64,000 bases of DNA from contig JBMOLL010000061.1 in assembly GCA_049325415.1 (NCBI GenBank), forward strand, positions 9,391-73,390, given 5' to 3'. Below the pieces are notes generated by a model. It searched no databases and was not told where the DNA came from. It worked only from the letters and a program-made list of their open reading frames with translations. Shown here in pieces: positions 25,526 to 33,404 of the stretch (within the stretch, counting starts at the first letter, position 1; each line of letters begins with the position of its first letter). Source of the DNA: JBMOLL01 sp049325415. GTDB taxonomy: Bacteria; Bacteroidota; Bacteroidia; Bacteroidales; GCA-2748055. The position numbers and the translations under genes were made by a program.

Positions 25526-26464
25526 TCAGGGGATCAGAACAATTTTCCCTCTGGCACGGAGAGTTTCGCTGTAACGATGTGCTTCTGCCACCTCCGACAG
25601 GGCAAAACTCCGGTCGATGTATACTTTCAGGCGCCCGTCGGCAACGCGGTCCCGGATCCATTCAAGGTTCTCCCTCCTGTTCTTCAGAAACAGCAGTTTG
25701 ATCTTCTTACCGGGGGTCAGCGATGTCAGAAGCTGAAGCAGAATGGTACGAATGGAATTATTCAGTTTGATCAGGTAACCCTTCTTTTCAAGGACCGGCC
25801 TCACTGATTTCAGTGTACAATTATTGGCGGCATCCAGGATACAATGATATTTGATCTTTTCCTTCAGAAAATCCTCCTTCATATAGTCGATAACACGTGC
25901 TGCACCGAGCGACCTGACAAAGTCGACGTTCCGGCTGCTGCACACCGCACTTACCTCGGCACCCAGAAGCACTGCAATCTGAACCGCATAGATCCCGACA
26001 CCTCCCGAAGCCCCGTTGATCAGTACCCGGTCGCCGGGCTTCACATGTGCCATATCCTTCAGCGCCTGCAACGGGGTGATGCCGGCCACGGCGAAGGTGC
26101 AGCCCTCCTCAAATGAAATGCTCTCCGGGACAGCAATCACGCGTTCAGCTTTGGTAACCGCCAGTTCAGCATAGCCACCCCCTTTATAACTCATGGCCCC
26201 GAACACACGCCTGCCCGGTTCCAGACCTTTTACCCCGGCGCCGGCCTTTTCGATCACCCCGGATACTTCGGCCCCCAGGAAAAGGGGGAAATTCTTTCCG
26301 GTAATGAATTTCAGTTTACCCATCCTGATCTTCCAGTCGACGGGATTCACCGAGGCAGCCTTTACCCTGATCAGAACCTCATCCGAAGCCGGTTCGGGAT
26401 CTGGAAAATCAAGGTATTCGAGTACTTCCGGGCCGCCATAACGGCTGATGGCTATTGCTTTCAT
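25526..26464 (-). CDS. Zinc-independent MDR oxidoreductase (quinone reductase-like)
   Basis: A 312-residue NAD(P)H-dependent oxidoreductase of the medium-chain dehydrogenase/reductase superfamily. The N-terminal GroES-like domain includes VKAASVNPVDWKIRMG and GAEVSGVIEKAG. The Rossmann domain has VLINGASGGVGIYAVQIA and SSRNVDFVRSLGAARVIDY. Zinc-binding cysteines are absent, which places it with quinone oxidoreductases and alkenal reductases. The physiological substrate is unknown. It is a single-gene unit that converges with upp and diverges from the transglutaminase-like gene. Confidence 0.9.
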   Translation of the reverse strand: MKAIAISRYGGPEVLEYLDFPDPEPASDEVLIRVKAASVNPVDWKIRMGKLKFITGKNFPLFLGAEVSGVIEKAGAGVKGLEPGRRVFGAMSYKGGGYAELAVTKAERVIAVPESISFEEGCTFAVAGITPLQALKDMAHVKPGDRVLINGASGGVGIYAVQIAVLLGAEVSAVCSSRNVDFVRSLGAARVIDYMKEDFLKEKIKYHCILDAANNCTLKSVRPVLEKKGYLIKLNNSIRTILLQLLTSLTPGKKIKLLFLKNRRENLEWIRDRVADGRLKVYIDRSFALSEVAEAHRYSETLRARGKIVLIP

Positions 26465-26584
26465 CTTCTCAAATGTAGAATTACAAATATAAGTGCATAT
26501 TTTTTATCTGCTTTACTGTTTGTAACAGCACCGGCGCCGGAATGTTCCTTTCTGTTCTATCTTTACCGGATCAAACTATGTGAA

Positions 26585-27223
26585 ATGATTATGCATAATA
26601 CTTCGTGGACTAAAGAAGAACAGCAGGAGCTGAGCCGGCTCAACACTCCCCTGAAGATCCAGGAGTTCATCAACAGCTGTGCCTACAACAGCACCGAAGA
26701 AACCCGATCGCCCAGGTATATTATGATGATGAGAAGAGCCCATTGCATGGAGGGCGGTCTCTTTGCCGCAGCCTGCCTTGAAATCCTGGGCTTCCCCCCG
26801 CTGATCCTCGACCTGCGGGCCGAGAATGACGACGATCATATCATTGCACTTTACCGGGTGGGCAAATACTGGGGCGCGATCGCAAAATCGAATTTCACCA
26901 CCCTGAAGTTCCGTGAACCGGTGTACCGGACACTCAGAGAACTGGCACTGTCGTATTTCGATTTCTATTTCAATACCGATGGCGATAAAAGTTTGCGATC
27001 TTACTCGGTCCCCTTCGATCTGAACCGCTTCAATCACATCGGCTGGCGAACCACAGAGGCTGATCTTGAAGTGATCGGTGACCGCCTCAACACCATCAGG
27101 CACTACCCCTTGCTTACTCCGGACCAGAAGGCCGCCCTTTCCCCTGCCGATCCTCTCCTTCTGAAAAGTTCCATGTTGGGCTCAGATCCTGCCGGCCTGT
27201 TTGTTCCGGGTTCAAAAAAATAA
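26585..27223 (+). CDS. Transglutaminase-like fold protein
   Basis: A 212-residue cytoplasmic protein; the family is not firmly recognised. The segment RRAHCMEGGLFAAACLEILG (Cys54) followed by NDDDHIIALYRVGKYWGAIAK (His85) resembles the Cys...His part of the transglutaminase-like/papain-like core, as in C...G(x)A...GxP and HxxxxV..G.W. The usual third residue, Asp, is not evident: the position reads KSN. It may be an inactive or divergent cysteine enzyme. The translation can start at 26585 or at the second ATG at 26591. It is a single gene with no operon partners. Confidence 0.6.
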   Translation: MIMHNTSWTKEEQQELSRLNTPLKIQEFINSCAYNSTEETRSPRYIMMMRRAHCMEGGLFAAACLEILGFPPLILDLRAENDDDHIIALYRVGKYWGAIAKSNFTTLKFREPVYRTLRELALSYFDFYFNTDGDKSLRSYSVPFDLNRFNHIGWRTTEADLEVIGDRLNTIRHYPLLTPDQKAALSPADPLLLKSSMLGSDPAGLFVPGSKK

Positions 27224-27331
27224 ATTCCGGCACTGTACCACGCCCTGCAGACCGGCAGGTTAATTTCTTTTCTCCATACAGTAAAGGCCTGTATCCGTTT
27301 TTATTTTAATTTGGAGCCAAATTAGCACGGC

Positions 27332-28132
27332 ATGAGGATAATTCTTCTCCTGATCGGTCTTACCCTGCTGATCCCCTCCTGCAGGAAATCCGGCTTCACG
27401 GAAATGGGGATCTTCACCCCCTACACCTTCAATCCTGAAAAACTGAACGGCAGGGTCAGGGTGCTGACCGAACGCTATTATCTGGCTCTTCCCGACGGAA
27501 ATAATTTTTCCAAAGGACCGCGAATAACGCTGTCGATGCGCGACAGCATCAGCTGGTCCAATGATTATGTTGTGTACTTCGATAAAAACGGCCTCATCAC
27601 CAGTACCTCTTTTATCGACGAGAACGACAAACCTTTCAGCACATGGAATATGGAAATCTCAAACTCCAGGATAACCGAGGCCACCTGGACCGATCACGGT
27701 GTTCCGGATACTCATATCAGGCTGAGGTATACTGAAAATGGTGTTTTGAATACCCTGGAACAGTACCGTGCCGGATCGGATTCCCTGAATTTCCGGATCG
27801 CCTTCACTCTGGACTCCCGGGATATCGTAACCCGCTGGGATTTTATCCGGAATGACGGCGATACGATTAAAAGTTACCTGTTCAGGCTGGACGGTGACGG
27901 GAGAAGAACCGGATACCAGGAACTCAACCGGAGAGGACGGGTTGTGATCGATACGAAATATACATATAACGACAGGGGATCAACCACCGAACAGCTTACC
28001 TTCGACGGAGCCGGTATACCGCATGTTTTCACATACACTTACACCTATGATCAGCGGGGGAACTGGATCAGAGCTGTCGCTGAATCGGATAAACAGACCG
28101 TTATTGCAGAAAGGGAGATCCTTTATTACTGA
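27332..28132 (+). CDS. Lipoprotein with YD/RHS-like repeats
   Basis: A 266-residue lipoprotein with lipobox LIPSC (Cys17). The rest consists of beta-strand repeats in the style of YD/RHS units, for example YNDRGSTTEQLTFDGAG and YTYDQRGNWIRAVAE. No toxin or enzyme domain follows. Short repeat lipoproteins of this sort are common in Bacteroidota and have no assigned function. It ends 49 bp before the second methyltransferase gene and may be transcribed with it. Confidence 0.65.
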   Translation: MRIILLLIGLTLLIPSCRKSGFTEMGIFTPYTFNPEKLNGRVRVLTERYYLALPDGNNFSKGPRITLSMRDSISWSNDYVVYFDKNGLITSTSFIDENDKPFSTWNMEISNSRITEATWTDHGVPDTHIRLRYTENGVLNTLEQYRAGSDSLNFRIAFTLDSRDIVTRWDFIRNDGDTIKSYLFRLDGDGRRTGYQELNRRGRVVIDTKYTYNDRGSTTEQLTFDGAGIPHVFTYTYTYDQRGNWIRAVAESDKQTVIAEREILYY

Positions 28133-28181
28133 AAAACATTCGCTGAGACGAAGTATAATCCACTCATTAAAACTTTCAGAT

Positions 28182-29024
28182 ATGGCACTTTTCCGGGAAT
28201 TTACATCTATGATTGCCGCCGCGTTTTCCGTTGATGGCTATTACAAGGCACTGAACCGTGCGCTTAAAAGGTTCGGGGGAGAATACACCATGTTACACTA
28301 TCCCTACTTCGTCAGGGAAAACGAATCCTTTCTCCAGGGACAGAAAAACCTGACCGATCACTGCCTGGATTATGCCGGTTCACTCAAAGGAAAAAACGTA
28401 CTGGAAATAGGCTGCGGAAACGGGATCCAGGCCATGTATGTGCTGGAAACACGGGAACCGGCCTTTATCGATGGGATCGATCTGAATAAGGCCAATATCG
28501 AAATTGCCAACAGTGAAAAGGAAGAACGCAGACTGGAACGAATCCGCTTTGCTGTCGACGATTCCCAGAAACTCGGGACAATAGCCGATAAATCCAAACA
28601 ACTGATTTACAGTATTGAAAGTGCATTTCATTATCCCGACAAAGAGGCTTTTCTCCGGCAGGCATACCGCTGCCTTGAACCGGGCGGGAGTTTTTTACTG
28701 GCCGACCTGATCGCTAACCATAAAAAGAGCCGCGGGATCCGCAAAGCATGGAAAAAGAAACTGGTGCTGCATCACTGGACGATAAAGGAATATACCGAAG
28801 CCATGGAGCGGACGGGTTTTACCTCTGTGATTATGGAGGATATCACCGCATCGGTAATCAGGGGTTTCCTGAGCTACCCGGCATGGTTCAAAGAGATGCA
28901 CAGGAAAAACCGGCTGAACGACGGCATGTTCAAACTCTTTTATCTGATCAACCTGAAATGGTATCTCTACCTGCTGCGCAAGAGACGGCACTATATGGTC
29001 TTTTATGCCCAGAAACCTGCCTGA
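28182..29024 (+). CDS. Class I SAM-dependent methyltransferase (paralog 2)
   Basis: A 280-residue methyltransferase that is a paralog of the one at 22714-23580. Shared segments include EYTMLHYPYFVRENESFL, VLEIGCGNGIQAMYV, IDGIDLNKANIEIA and ESAFHYPDKEAFL. The C-terminal half also matches (FYLIN, RRHYMVFY). SAM-binding motif I lies at about residues 69-77. The substrate is unknown. The ATG at 28182 begins MALFREF and replaces the longer reading from 28023, which overlaps the lipoprotein gene. The pgi promoter lies 100 bp downstream, so transcription probably ends in between. Confidence 0.9.
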   Translation: MALFREFTSMIAAAFSVDGYYKALNRALKRFGGEYTMLHYPYFVRENESFLQGQKNLTDHCLDYAGSLKGKNVLEIGCGNGIQAMYVLETREPAFIDGIDLNKANIEIANSEKEERRLERIRFAVDDSQKLGTIADKSKQLIYSIESAFHYPDKEAFLRQAYRCLEPGGSFLLADLIANHKKSRGIRKAWKKKLVLHHWTIKEYTEAMERTGFTSVIMEDITASVIRGFLSYPAWFKEMHRKNRLNDGMFKLFYLINLKWYLYLLRKRRHYMVFYAQKPA

Positions 29025-29126
29025 GCCTTTGATGTTCCTGCATCTTCCCCGGGTAAACGGGTCACTGATTCTGACAGCGACTATGTCATGCCTGGAATTG
29101 AACCTCCGGACATATTTGTTCGGGTA

Positions 29127-29157
29127 TTTTGCTTCTGATGGAAATGGCGTAAATTTG
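29127..29157 (+). promoter_or_regulatory. Promoter of pgi
   Basis: A TTTTG -33 element (29127-29131) and an exact -7 box TAAATTTG (29150-29157) are 18 bp apart, the spacing expected for the Bacteroidota primary sigma factor. The leader is about 50 nt. Confidence 0.75.
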
Positions 29158-29214
29158 CAGTCCGGCAAAGAACTGAAATCCGGTATTTTTAGCAATCAAT
29201 AATTCTGAAAGGAA

Positions 29215-30558
29215 ATGAAAAATATTACACTTGATCTTTCAAGAGTTTACAGTTTTGTAAGTAAAGAAGAGATTCTGCATATGGAAGGAGAGGCGATGAA
29301 AAGTCTCTCGCTTTTACTCGACGGCAAAGGACGCGGTAACGATTTTACCGGCTGGGTTCATCTTCCCTCAACCATCAGCGAAAATGAGATCGCCGATATC
29401 GAATACGTGGCTGCACGGATCAGGCCTGAGATAGAGGTTCTGGTGGTAGTGGGTATCGGGGGATCCTACCTCGGAGCCAAAGCCGTATATGATGCTCTTG
29501 CCGGTACCTTCGCACAAACGAACATAGCAAAAGGTGCTCCGGTGATGATCTTTGCCGGACATAATATCGGTGAGGACTATATGGCGGAATTACTGGAGCT
29601 TCTCGATAAAAAATCCTATGCCCTGGTCGTCATATCCAAATCGGGGACAACCACCGAACCGGCCATTGCTTTCAGGATCCTGCTTACCCATCTGGAGAAA
29701 AAAATCGGTATTGATGCTGCCCGCAAACGGATCATTGCCATTACGGATGCCAGCAAAGGCGCTCTCCGGCAGGTGGCCGATGAAGAAGGGTATAAATCCT
29801 ATGTCATCCCCGATGACGTTGGAGGAAGATTTTCGGTACTTACCCCCGTGGGCCTGGTTCCACTTGCTATCTGCGGAGTGGATATCCGCCGGCTGATCAA
29901 CGGAGCCATCGCCATGGAGGAACAGAGTACCTCGGGAAAATCATTCACGGATAATCCGGCGGCCCTTTACGCGGCTGCCCGGAACGCACTTTACCGGAAA
30001 GGCAAAAAAGTGGAGATCCTGGTCAACTATCACCACAAGCTACAGTACTTTGCCGAATGGTGGAAACAGCTTTATGGGGAATCGGAGGGTAAGGAAGGGA
30101 AAGGCATTTTCCCTGCCAGTGTCAACAATTCTTCCGACCTGCATTCGATGGGCCAGTATATCCAGGAAGGGGAGAGAATGCTGTTTGAAACTGTAATAAG
30201 TGTTGTAAATCAACAGTATAAGTTTGAAGTTCCTTTAGATCCTGCCAACCTTGACAAACTGAATTTCCTTGCCGGTAAACGGATCGACGAAGTCAATAAG
30301 ATGGCTGAACTGGGTACTGCCCTGGCTCATATCGACGGAGGGGTACCCAATATCCGCATTGTTGTTCCCCAGCTCGATGCGCATTTCATAGGCGAACTGA
30401 TCTATTTCTTTGAAATCGCCTGCGGAATCAGCGGGTACATGCTGGAAGTGAATCCTTTCGATCAGCCGGGCGTTGAAGCCTATAAAAAGAACATGTTTGC
30501 CCTGCTTGGCAAACCGGGCTTCGAGGAAGAAACAAGGAAGATCAGGGAAAGGATCTGA
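29215..30558 (+). CDS. pgi: Glucose-6-phosphate isomerase
   Basis: A 447-residue enzyme that interconverts glucose-6-phosphate and fructose-6-phosphate in glycolysis and gluconeogenesis. The SIS-domain signatures are VVGIGGSYLGAKA and ALVVISKSGTTTEPAIAF. GGRFSVLTPVGLVP and FPASVNNSSDLHSMGQYI are further conserved segments, and the C-terminal NPFDQPGVEAYKKNMFALLG is intact. The length fits the short bacterial type of Bacteroides and Firmicutes (about 450), not the 550-residue enterobacterial type. It is transcribed from the promoter at 29127-29157. Confidence 0.97.
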   Translation: MKNITLDLSRVYSFVSKEEILHMEGEAMKSLSLLLDGKGRGNDFTGWVHLPSTISENEIADIEYVAARIRPEIEVLVVVGIGGSYLGAKAVYDALAGTFAQTNIAKGAPVMIFAGHNIGEDYMAELLELLDKKSYALVVISKSGTTTEPAIAFRILLTHLEKKIGIDAARKRIIAITDASKGALRQVADEEGYKSYVIPDDVGGRFSVLTPVGLVPLAICGVDIRRLINGAIAMEEQSTSGKSFTDNPAALYAAARNALYRKGKKVEILVNYHHKLQYFAEWWKQLYGESEGKEGKGIFPASVNNSSDLHSMGQYIQEGERMLFETVISVVNQQYKFEVPLDPANLDKLNFLAGKRIDEVNKMAELGTALAHIDGGVPNIRIVVPQLDAHFIGELIYFFEIACGISGYMLEVNPFDQPGVEAYKKNMFALLGKPGFEEETRKIRERI

Positions 30559-30594
30559 ACCTCCCGGCTTCAGGATTGTTATTAACAGGTGATC

Positions 30595-30613
30595 GCCCCG
30601 GAATAACCGGGGC
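30595..30613 (+). other. Strong hairpin between pgi and the EamA gene
   Basis: A perfect 7-bp stem, GCCCCGG (30595-30601) with CCGGGGC (30607-30613), has a 5-nt loop. No T-run follows, so it is more likely a messenger-stability or processing hairpin than a terminator. It sits 17 bp before the ATG at 30630, close enough to mask the ribosome site. Confidence 0.5.
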
Positions 30614-30629
30614 AGCACCCCATGATATC

Positions 30630-31568
30630 ATGAAAAGTCGTCTGCTTTCCCTCCCCCCGGCAGTAAAGGGCATTATGCTTGCCCTGCTTGCTACGCTGGG
30701 AATGGCCAATGTTTATGTTTTCAGCAAGGCTGCCATGCTCGAAGTAAGTTACTGGCAGTTCCAGTTCTGGTGGTTCGCCTTTGCCATGACCTGGATCACC
30801 GTTTTCATGGTCCTTACCGGGATGTATAGGAAAATCCCCGCTCTCAGCCGGACAGCTAGGTACAGCCTGGTGATCATCGGCTTCCTTGAGCTGGGTGCCG
30901 CAAGCACTTTCTTTCTGGCAATCAGGTTAATGGAAAATCCGACCGTTGTTTCCTTCCTTTTCAACCTGTCGCCGATCTTCGTCACCCTGCTGGGGATCCG
31001 CTTCCTAAAAGAACGGTTTAATACCGTGGAAGCTTTCGGCATCCTGCTTACCCTCACAGGGGTCATCCTTATTACCTATACCCGGAATACGGGTCTGGCC
31101 GATCTGTTTAACAAAGGGACGGGACTGATACTGGTATCCTCGCTGATGCAATCGTCCAGCCTTATCCTCGCCAAAGCCAGGATCAGGTCCATTCATCCGG
31201 GCATCCTGACCACCAACCGCATCGTATTCCTTCTGATCTTCGCCATCATCATGGTGGTGATCCGTAAGGTCCCGCTGCAGGTCCCCTCAGGCGCGTTGTT
31301 CAACATGATGGCCGGCTCCCTGCTCGGACCCTTTCTCTCGGGACTGGCTTCCTATGGCGCCCTGCATTATATCGAAGCTTCCAGGAGCATGATCATCCAG
31401 TCGACCCGTAGCCTCTTTGTCCTCGTGGGTTCCATGGTCTACCTCCAGATCCTGCCGGGATGGATGCAACTGTCGGGAGGCCTCATTACCATTGGCGGAG
31501 TGGTCATAATGACCTGGGGAAAAATGAGAGAGGGCCGCTCCCTGAAGAACAGCCCTCCTCAAAGTTAA
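30630..31568 (+). CDS. EamA/DMT-family transporter
   Basis: A 312-residue inner membrane protein with ten predicted helices in two EamA repeats. The first repeat ends in FNLSPIFVTLLGIRFLKERF, and the second in STRSLFVLVGSMVYLQILPG. The DMT superfamily exports metabolites and amino acids; the substrate is unknown. I chose the ATG at 30630 (MKSRLLSLPP) over the TTG at 30576, because the extension carries no membrane segment. It may be co-transcribed with pgi, 71 bp upstream, with a hairpin in between. It is convergent with Hsp20. Confidence 0.88.
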   Translation: MKSRLLSLPPAVKGIMLALLATLGMANVYVFSKAAMLEVSYWQFQFWWFAFAMTWITVFMVLTGMYRKIPALSRTARYSLVIIGFLELGAASTFFLAIRLMENPTVVSFLFNLSPIFVTLLGIRFLKERFNTVEAFGILLTLTGVILITYTRNTGLADLFNKGTGLILVSSLMQSSSLILAKARIRSIHPGILTTNRIVFLLIFAIIMVVIRKVPLQVPSGALFNMMAGSLLGPFLSGLASYGALHYIEASRSMIIQSTRSLFVLVGSMVYLQILPGWMQLSGGLITIGGVVIMTWGKMREGRSLKNSPPQS

Positions 31569-31579
31569 ACGCTTAGCTG

Positions 31580-32005
31580 TCAGGCAATCTCGATCTTCCT
31601 GGGCCCGTTCTTTACTTCCTCCTTCAGGGGAAGGGAGATCCTCAGCACTCCGTTTTCATGCGATGCCGAGATCCGGGCTGCATCGACGGAATCAGGCAGA
31701 TTAAAACTGCGCCTGAAAGCAGCAAAACCAAATTCCCTCTTCAGGTAGCGGCCCTCCTTCTGCTCAGTATCTTCCTTCCGTTCCGATGATATCGTCAGCA
31801 CGGCATTTTCCAGACTGATCCTGAACTCATCCCTGTTCAACCCGGGAGCAGCAACCTCCAGCACATAATTCTGTTCTTCTTCAATAATATTTACCGAGGG
31901 TACACACATGTTCATCTGACCTGTGTATATTTTGTCGGAATAGTCGTTCCGTAACAGTTCATCCATCAAACCGGGTAAATACGTTCTGTTTATTCTTGCA
32001 ATCAT
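31580..32005 (-). CDS. Hsp20/alpha-crystallin small heat-shock protein
   Basis: A 141-residue chaperone that binds unfolding proteins without ATP. The alpha-crystallin domain (about residues 35-130) includes YVLEVAAPGLNRDEFRISLE and REFGFAAFRRSFNLPDSVDA, with the characteristic ENGVLRISLPL near the end. A short N-terminal arm and C-terminal tail complete a normal-length protein. The leader contains an unusually perfect Shine-Dalgarno (32013-32018), a sigma-54-like element (32048-32065) and two copies of a GTCATTTTG motif. This points to strongly regulated, stress-dependent expression. Confidence 0.95.
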   Translation of the reverse strand: MIARINRTYLPGLMDELLRNDYSDKIYTGQMNMCVPSVNIIEEEQNYVLEVAAPGLNRDEFRISLENAVLTISSERKEDTEQKEGRYLKREFGFAAFRRSFNLPDSVDAARISASHENGVLRISLPLKEEVKNGPRKIEIA

Positions 32006-32012
32006 GATTAAA

Positions 32013-32018
32013 TCCTCC
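32013..32018 (-). promoter_or_regulatory. Shine-Dalgarno of the Hsp20 gene
   Basis: On the minus strand GGAGGA lies 7 nt before the ATG, a near-perfect ribosome binding site. Most genes here lack any such sequence, so high translation of this chaperone is likely. Confidence 0.75.
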
Positions 32019-32047
32019 TTTTATTAATTGATACTCTTCCGCTGCGG

Positions 32048-32065
32048 GTCAAAAGCAGTGCCAGA
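32048..32065 (-). promoter_or_regulatory. Sigma-54-like promoter element of the Hsp20 gene
   Basis: The minus strand reads CTGGCAC-TGCTT-TTGAC. This fits the -24/-12 pattern (TGGCAC-N5-TTGC) except for A in place of the final C of the -12 element. The implied leader is about 30 nt. Confidence 0.4.
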
Positions 32066-32077
32066 GGATTTTTACAG

Positions 32078-32120
32078 GTCATTTTGACAGTAAATCGCCT
32101 GGGTTGGGTGTCATTTTGTC
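32078..32120. repeat. Direct repeat GTCATTTTGAC / GTCATTTTGTC
   Basis: Two 11-bp copies (32078-32088 and 32110-32120) differ at one base and are 32 bp apart, three helical turns. The first is also a GTCA/TGAC inverted repeat. They sit upstream of the sigma-54-like element where an activator would bind. Confidence 0.5.
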
Positions 32121-32210
32121 GTGTTTTACCTTTACCGGCGGACAGGATGGGCTGGAAATCCGCTTGATCATAAGCATAAAGGCCTTTGTCCCTTTCGGGC
32201 CGGGGAACGG

Positions 32211-33368
32211 TTAACCGTTGATATCCCTCATTTTCCTGCACTCGTTTAGCTGGGTCGTAAGTTCTTTTTCACGTTGCTCAGCCTTTTCCTGGATCCTGTG
32301 CATTTCATCCATTCTGCTCTTCATCTCATTTTCCCGCTGGGCCATTTCCTCGGTTTGCTGGCGCGACTGGAGAAGCAGGCGGTTCGTCTGAAGGTTGATA
32401 TAGACTTTTGAAATGACCGATCCTGTGCTCTCACCAAGCGACAATGCAAATTTCTGCTTGTATCCGGGGATTTCGGAGAATGAAGCAAGTTCAATAACCC
32501 CGAGCACATCGCCCGACTGCAGAAGAGGAACCAGCAGCAGGGAAACCGGCTGATCTTCTCCCAGGCCTGACCTGATCCTGAGGTAAGATCCCGGCAACTC
32601 GGTCAGGTAAATAAGTTCCTTCTCCACGGCAGCCCTTCCAACGAGTCCTTCACCGAAAAGGAATTCGCGATGCAGGTGCTTCTCACGGTCGAAGGCATAA
32701 CATCCGGTCATCCTGAGGACCTTCTTCGCCTCCGTATCCTCCTCTTCCCCTACAAGATACAGGCCTCCGGCTTCAGCTTCCATATAATGGACCAGTTCAC
32801 GGATGAAGGTGAACGAAAGCCGGGCTATGTCGTCTCCGGCTTCCCGGAGGATTTCGTTAAACCGGGCTATTCCCCGTGCTGTCCAGTTTCGCTGCTCATC
32901 TTCCTCCTGCCTTTTTCTCTCCTCCTCTTTCTGACGAAGCAGGCTTTCCCTCAGCGCAAGAAGAACATGACCCATTTCATCGCTGTCTCCGCTGGTCTGA
33001 ATGCTGCCATCGAGTTTCCCTTCCGACAGTTTCCTGCTGAAAGCAACCATCTCCTTCAATCTTTCGGCATGCAAGGTAAAAGCATGCTCAATACCCAGGA
33101 TGTCCCTGGTTTTCCTGGTTTTTCTCACTTCGGGGATCTTTCCCCGCGAAAGCTCCACCAGGTGTTTCCTCAGCAAATCGAGGTGCCGGAAAATACCCAC
33201 ATTCAAAAATATAGCGCCGGCCACAGCGACAACGATCCCTCCTGCAGCCAGCCACCGGGCAGCTTCATAGAACTCCAGGGTGCACAACACAGCAATGGCA
33301 ATGAAGAGCAACAGAAAGATCCCAAGCAGTCCGGCGAGCCGGTGTCCGGTGTTAAAATGAATCTTCAT
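32211..33368 (-). CDS. Membrane-anchored GAF-domain protein
   Basis: A 385-residue protein with two membrane helices (about residues 11-31 and 37-56) and a HAMP-like helical region. A GAF domain follows (about 165-325, with EGLVGRAAVEKELIYLTELP and LLVPLLQSGDVLGVIELASF), then a C-terminal coiled coil (about 325-385, rich in Glu, Gln and Arg). GAF domains bind small ligands or nucleotides. No kinase, phosphatase or cyclase domain is attached, so the output must come through a partner. It is alone in its direction; the nearest upstream gene on the same strand is a PatB-like lyase 36 bp away. Confidence 0.8.
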   Translation of the reverse strand: MKIHFNTGHRLAGLLGIFLLLFIAIAVLCTLEFYEAARWLAAGGIVVAVAGAIFLNVGIFRHLDLLRKHLVELSRGKIPEVRKTRKTRDILGIEHAFTLHAERLKEMVAFSRKLSEGKLDGSIQTSGDSDEMGHVLLALRESLLRQKEEERKRQEEDEQRNWTARGIARFNEILREAGDDIARLSFTFIRELVHYMEAEAGGLYLVGEEEDTEAKKVLRMTGCYAFDREKHLHREFLFGEGLVGRAAVEKELIYLTELPGSYLRIRSGLGEDQPVSLLLVPLLQSGDVLGVIELASFSEIPGYKQKFALSLGESTGSVISKVYINLQTNRLLLQSRQQTEEMAQRENEMKSRMDEMHRIQEKAEQREKELTTQLNECRKMRDING

Positions 33369-33404
33369 TCAGCGATATAGTTGAATAAAAATACAAAAAG
33401 TGCT

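Noticed and set aside
22714..29024. Natural-product gene cluster around the methyltransferases
   Set aside because: No polyketide, peptide-synthetase or tailoring genes lie nearby; neighbours are a kinase, upp, an oxidoreductase and housekeeping genes.
32008..32241. 77-codon minus-strand ORF upstream of Hsp20
   Set aside because: It covers the sigma-54-like element and repeats and overlaps the GAF gene's end. No protein-like features.
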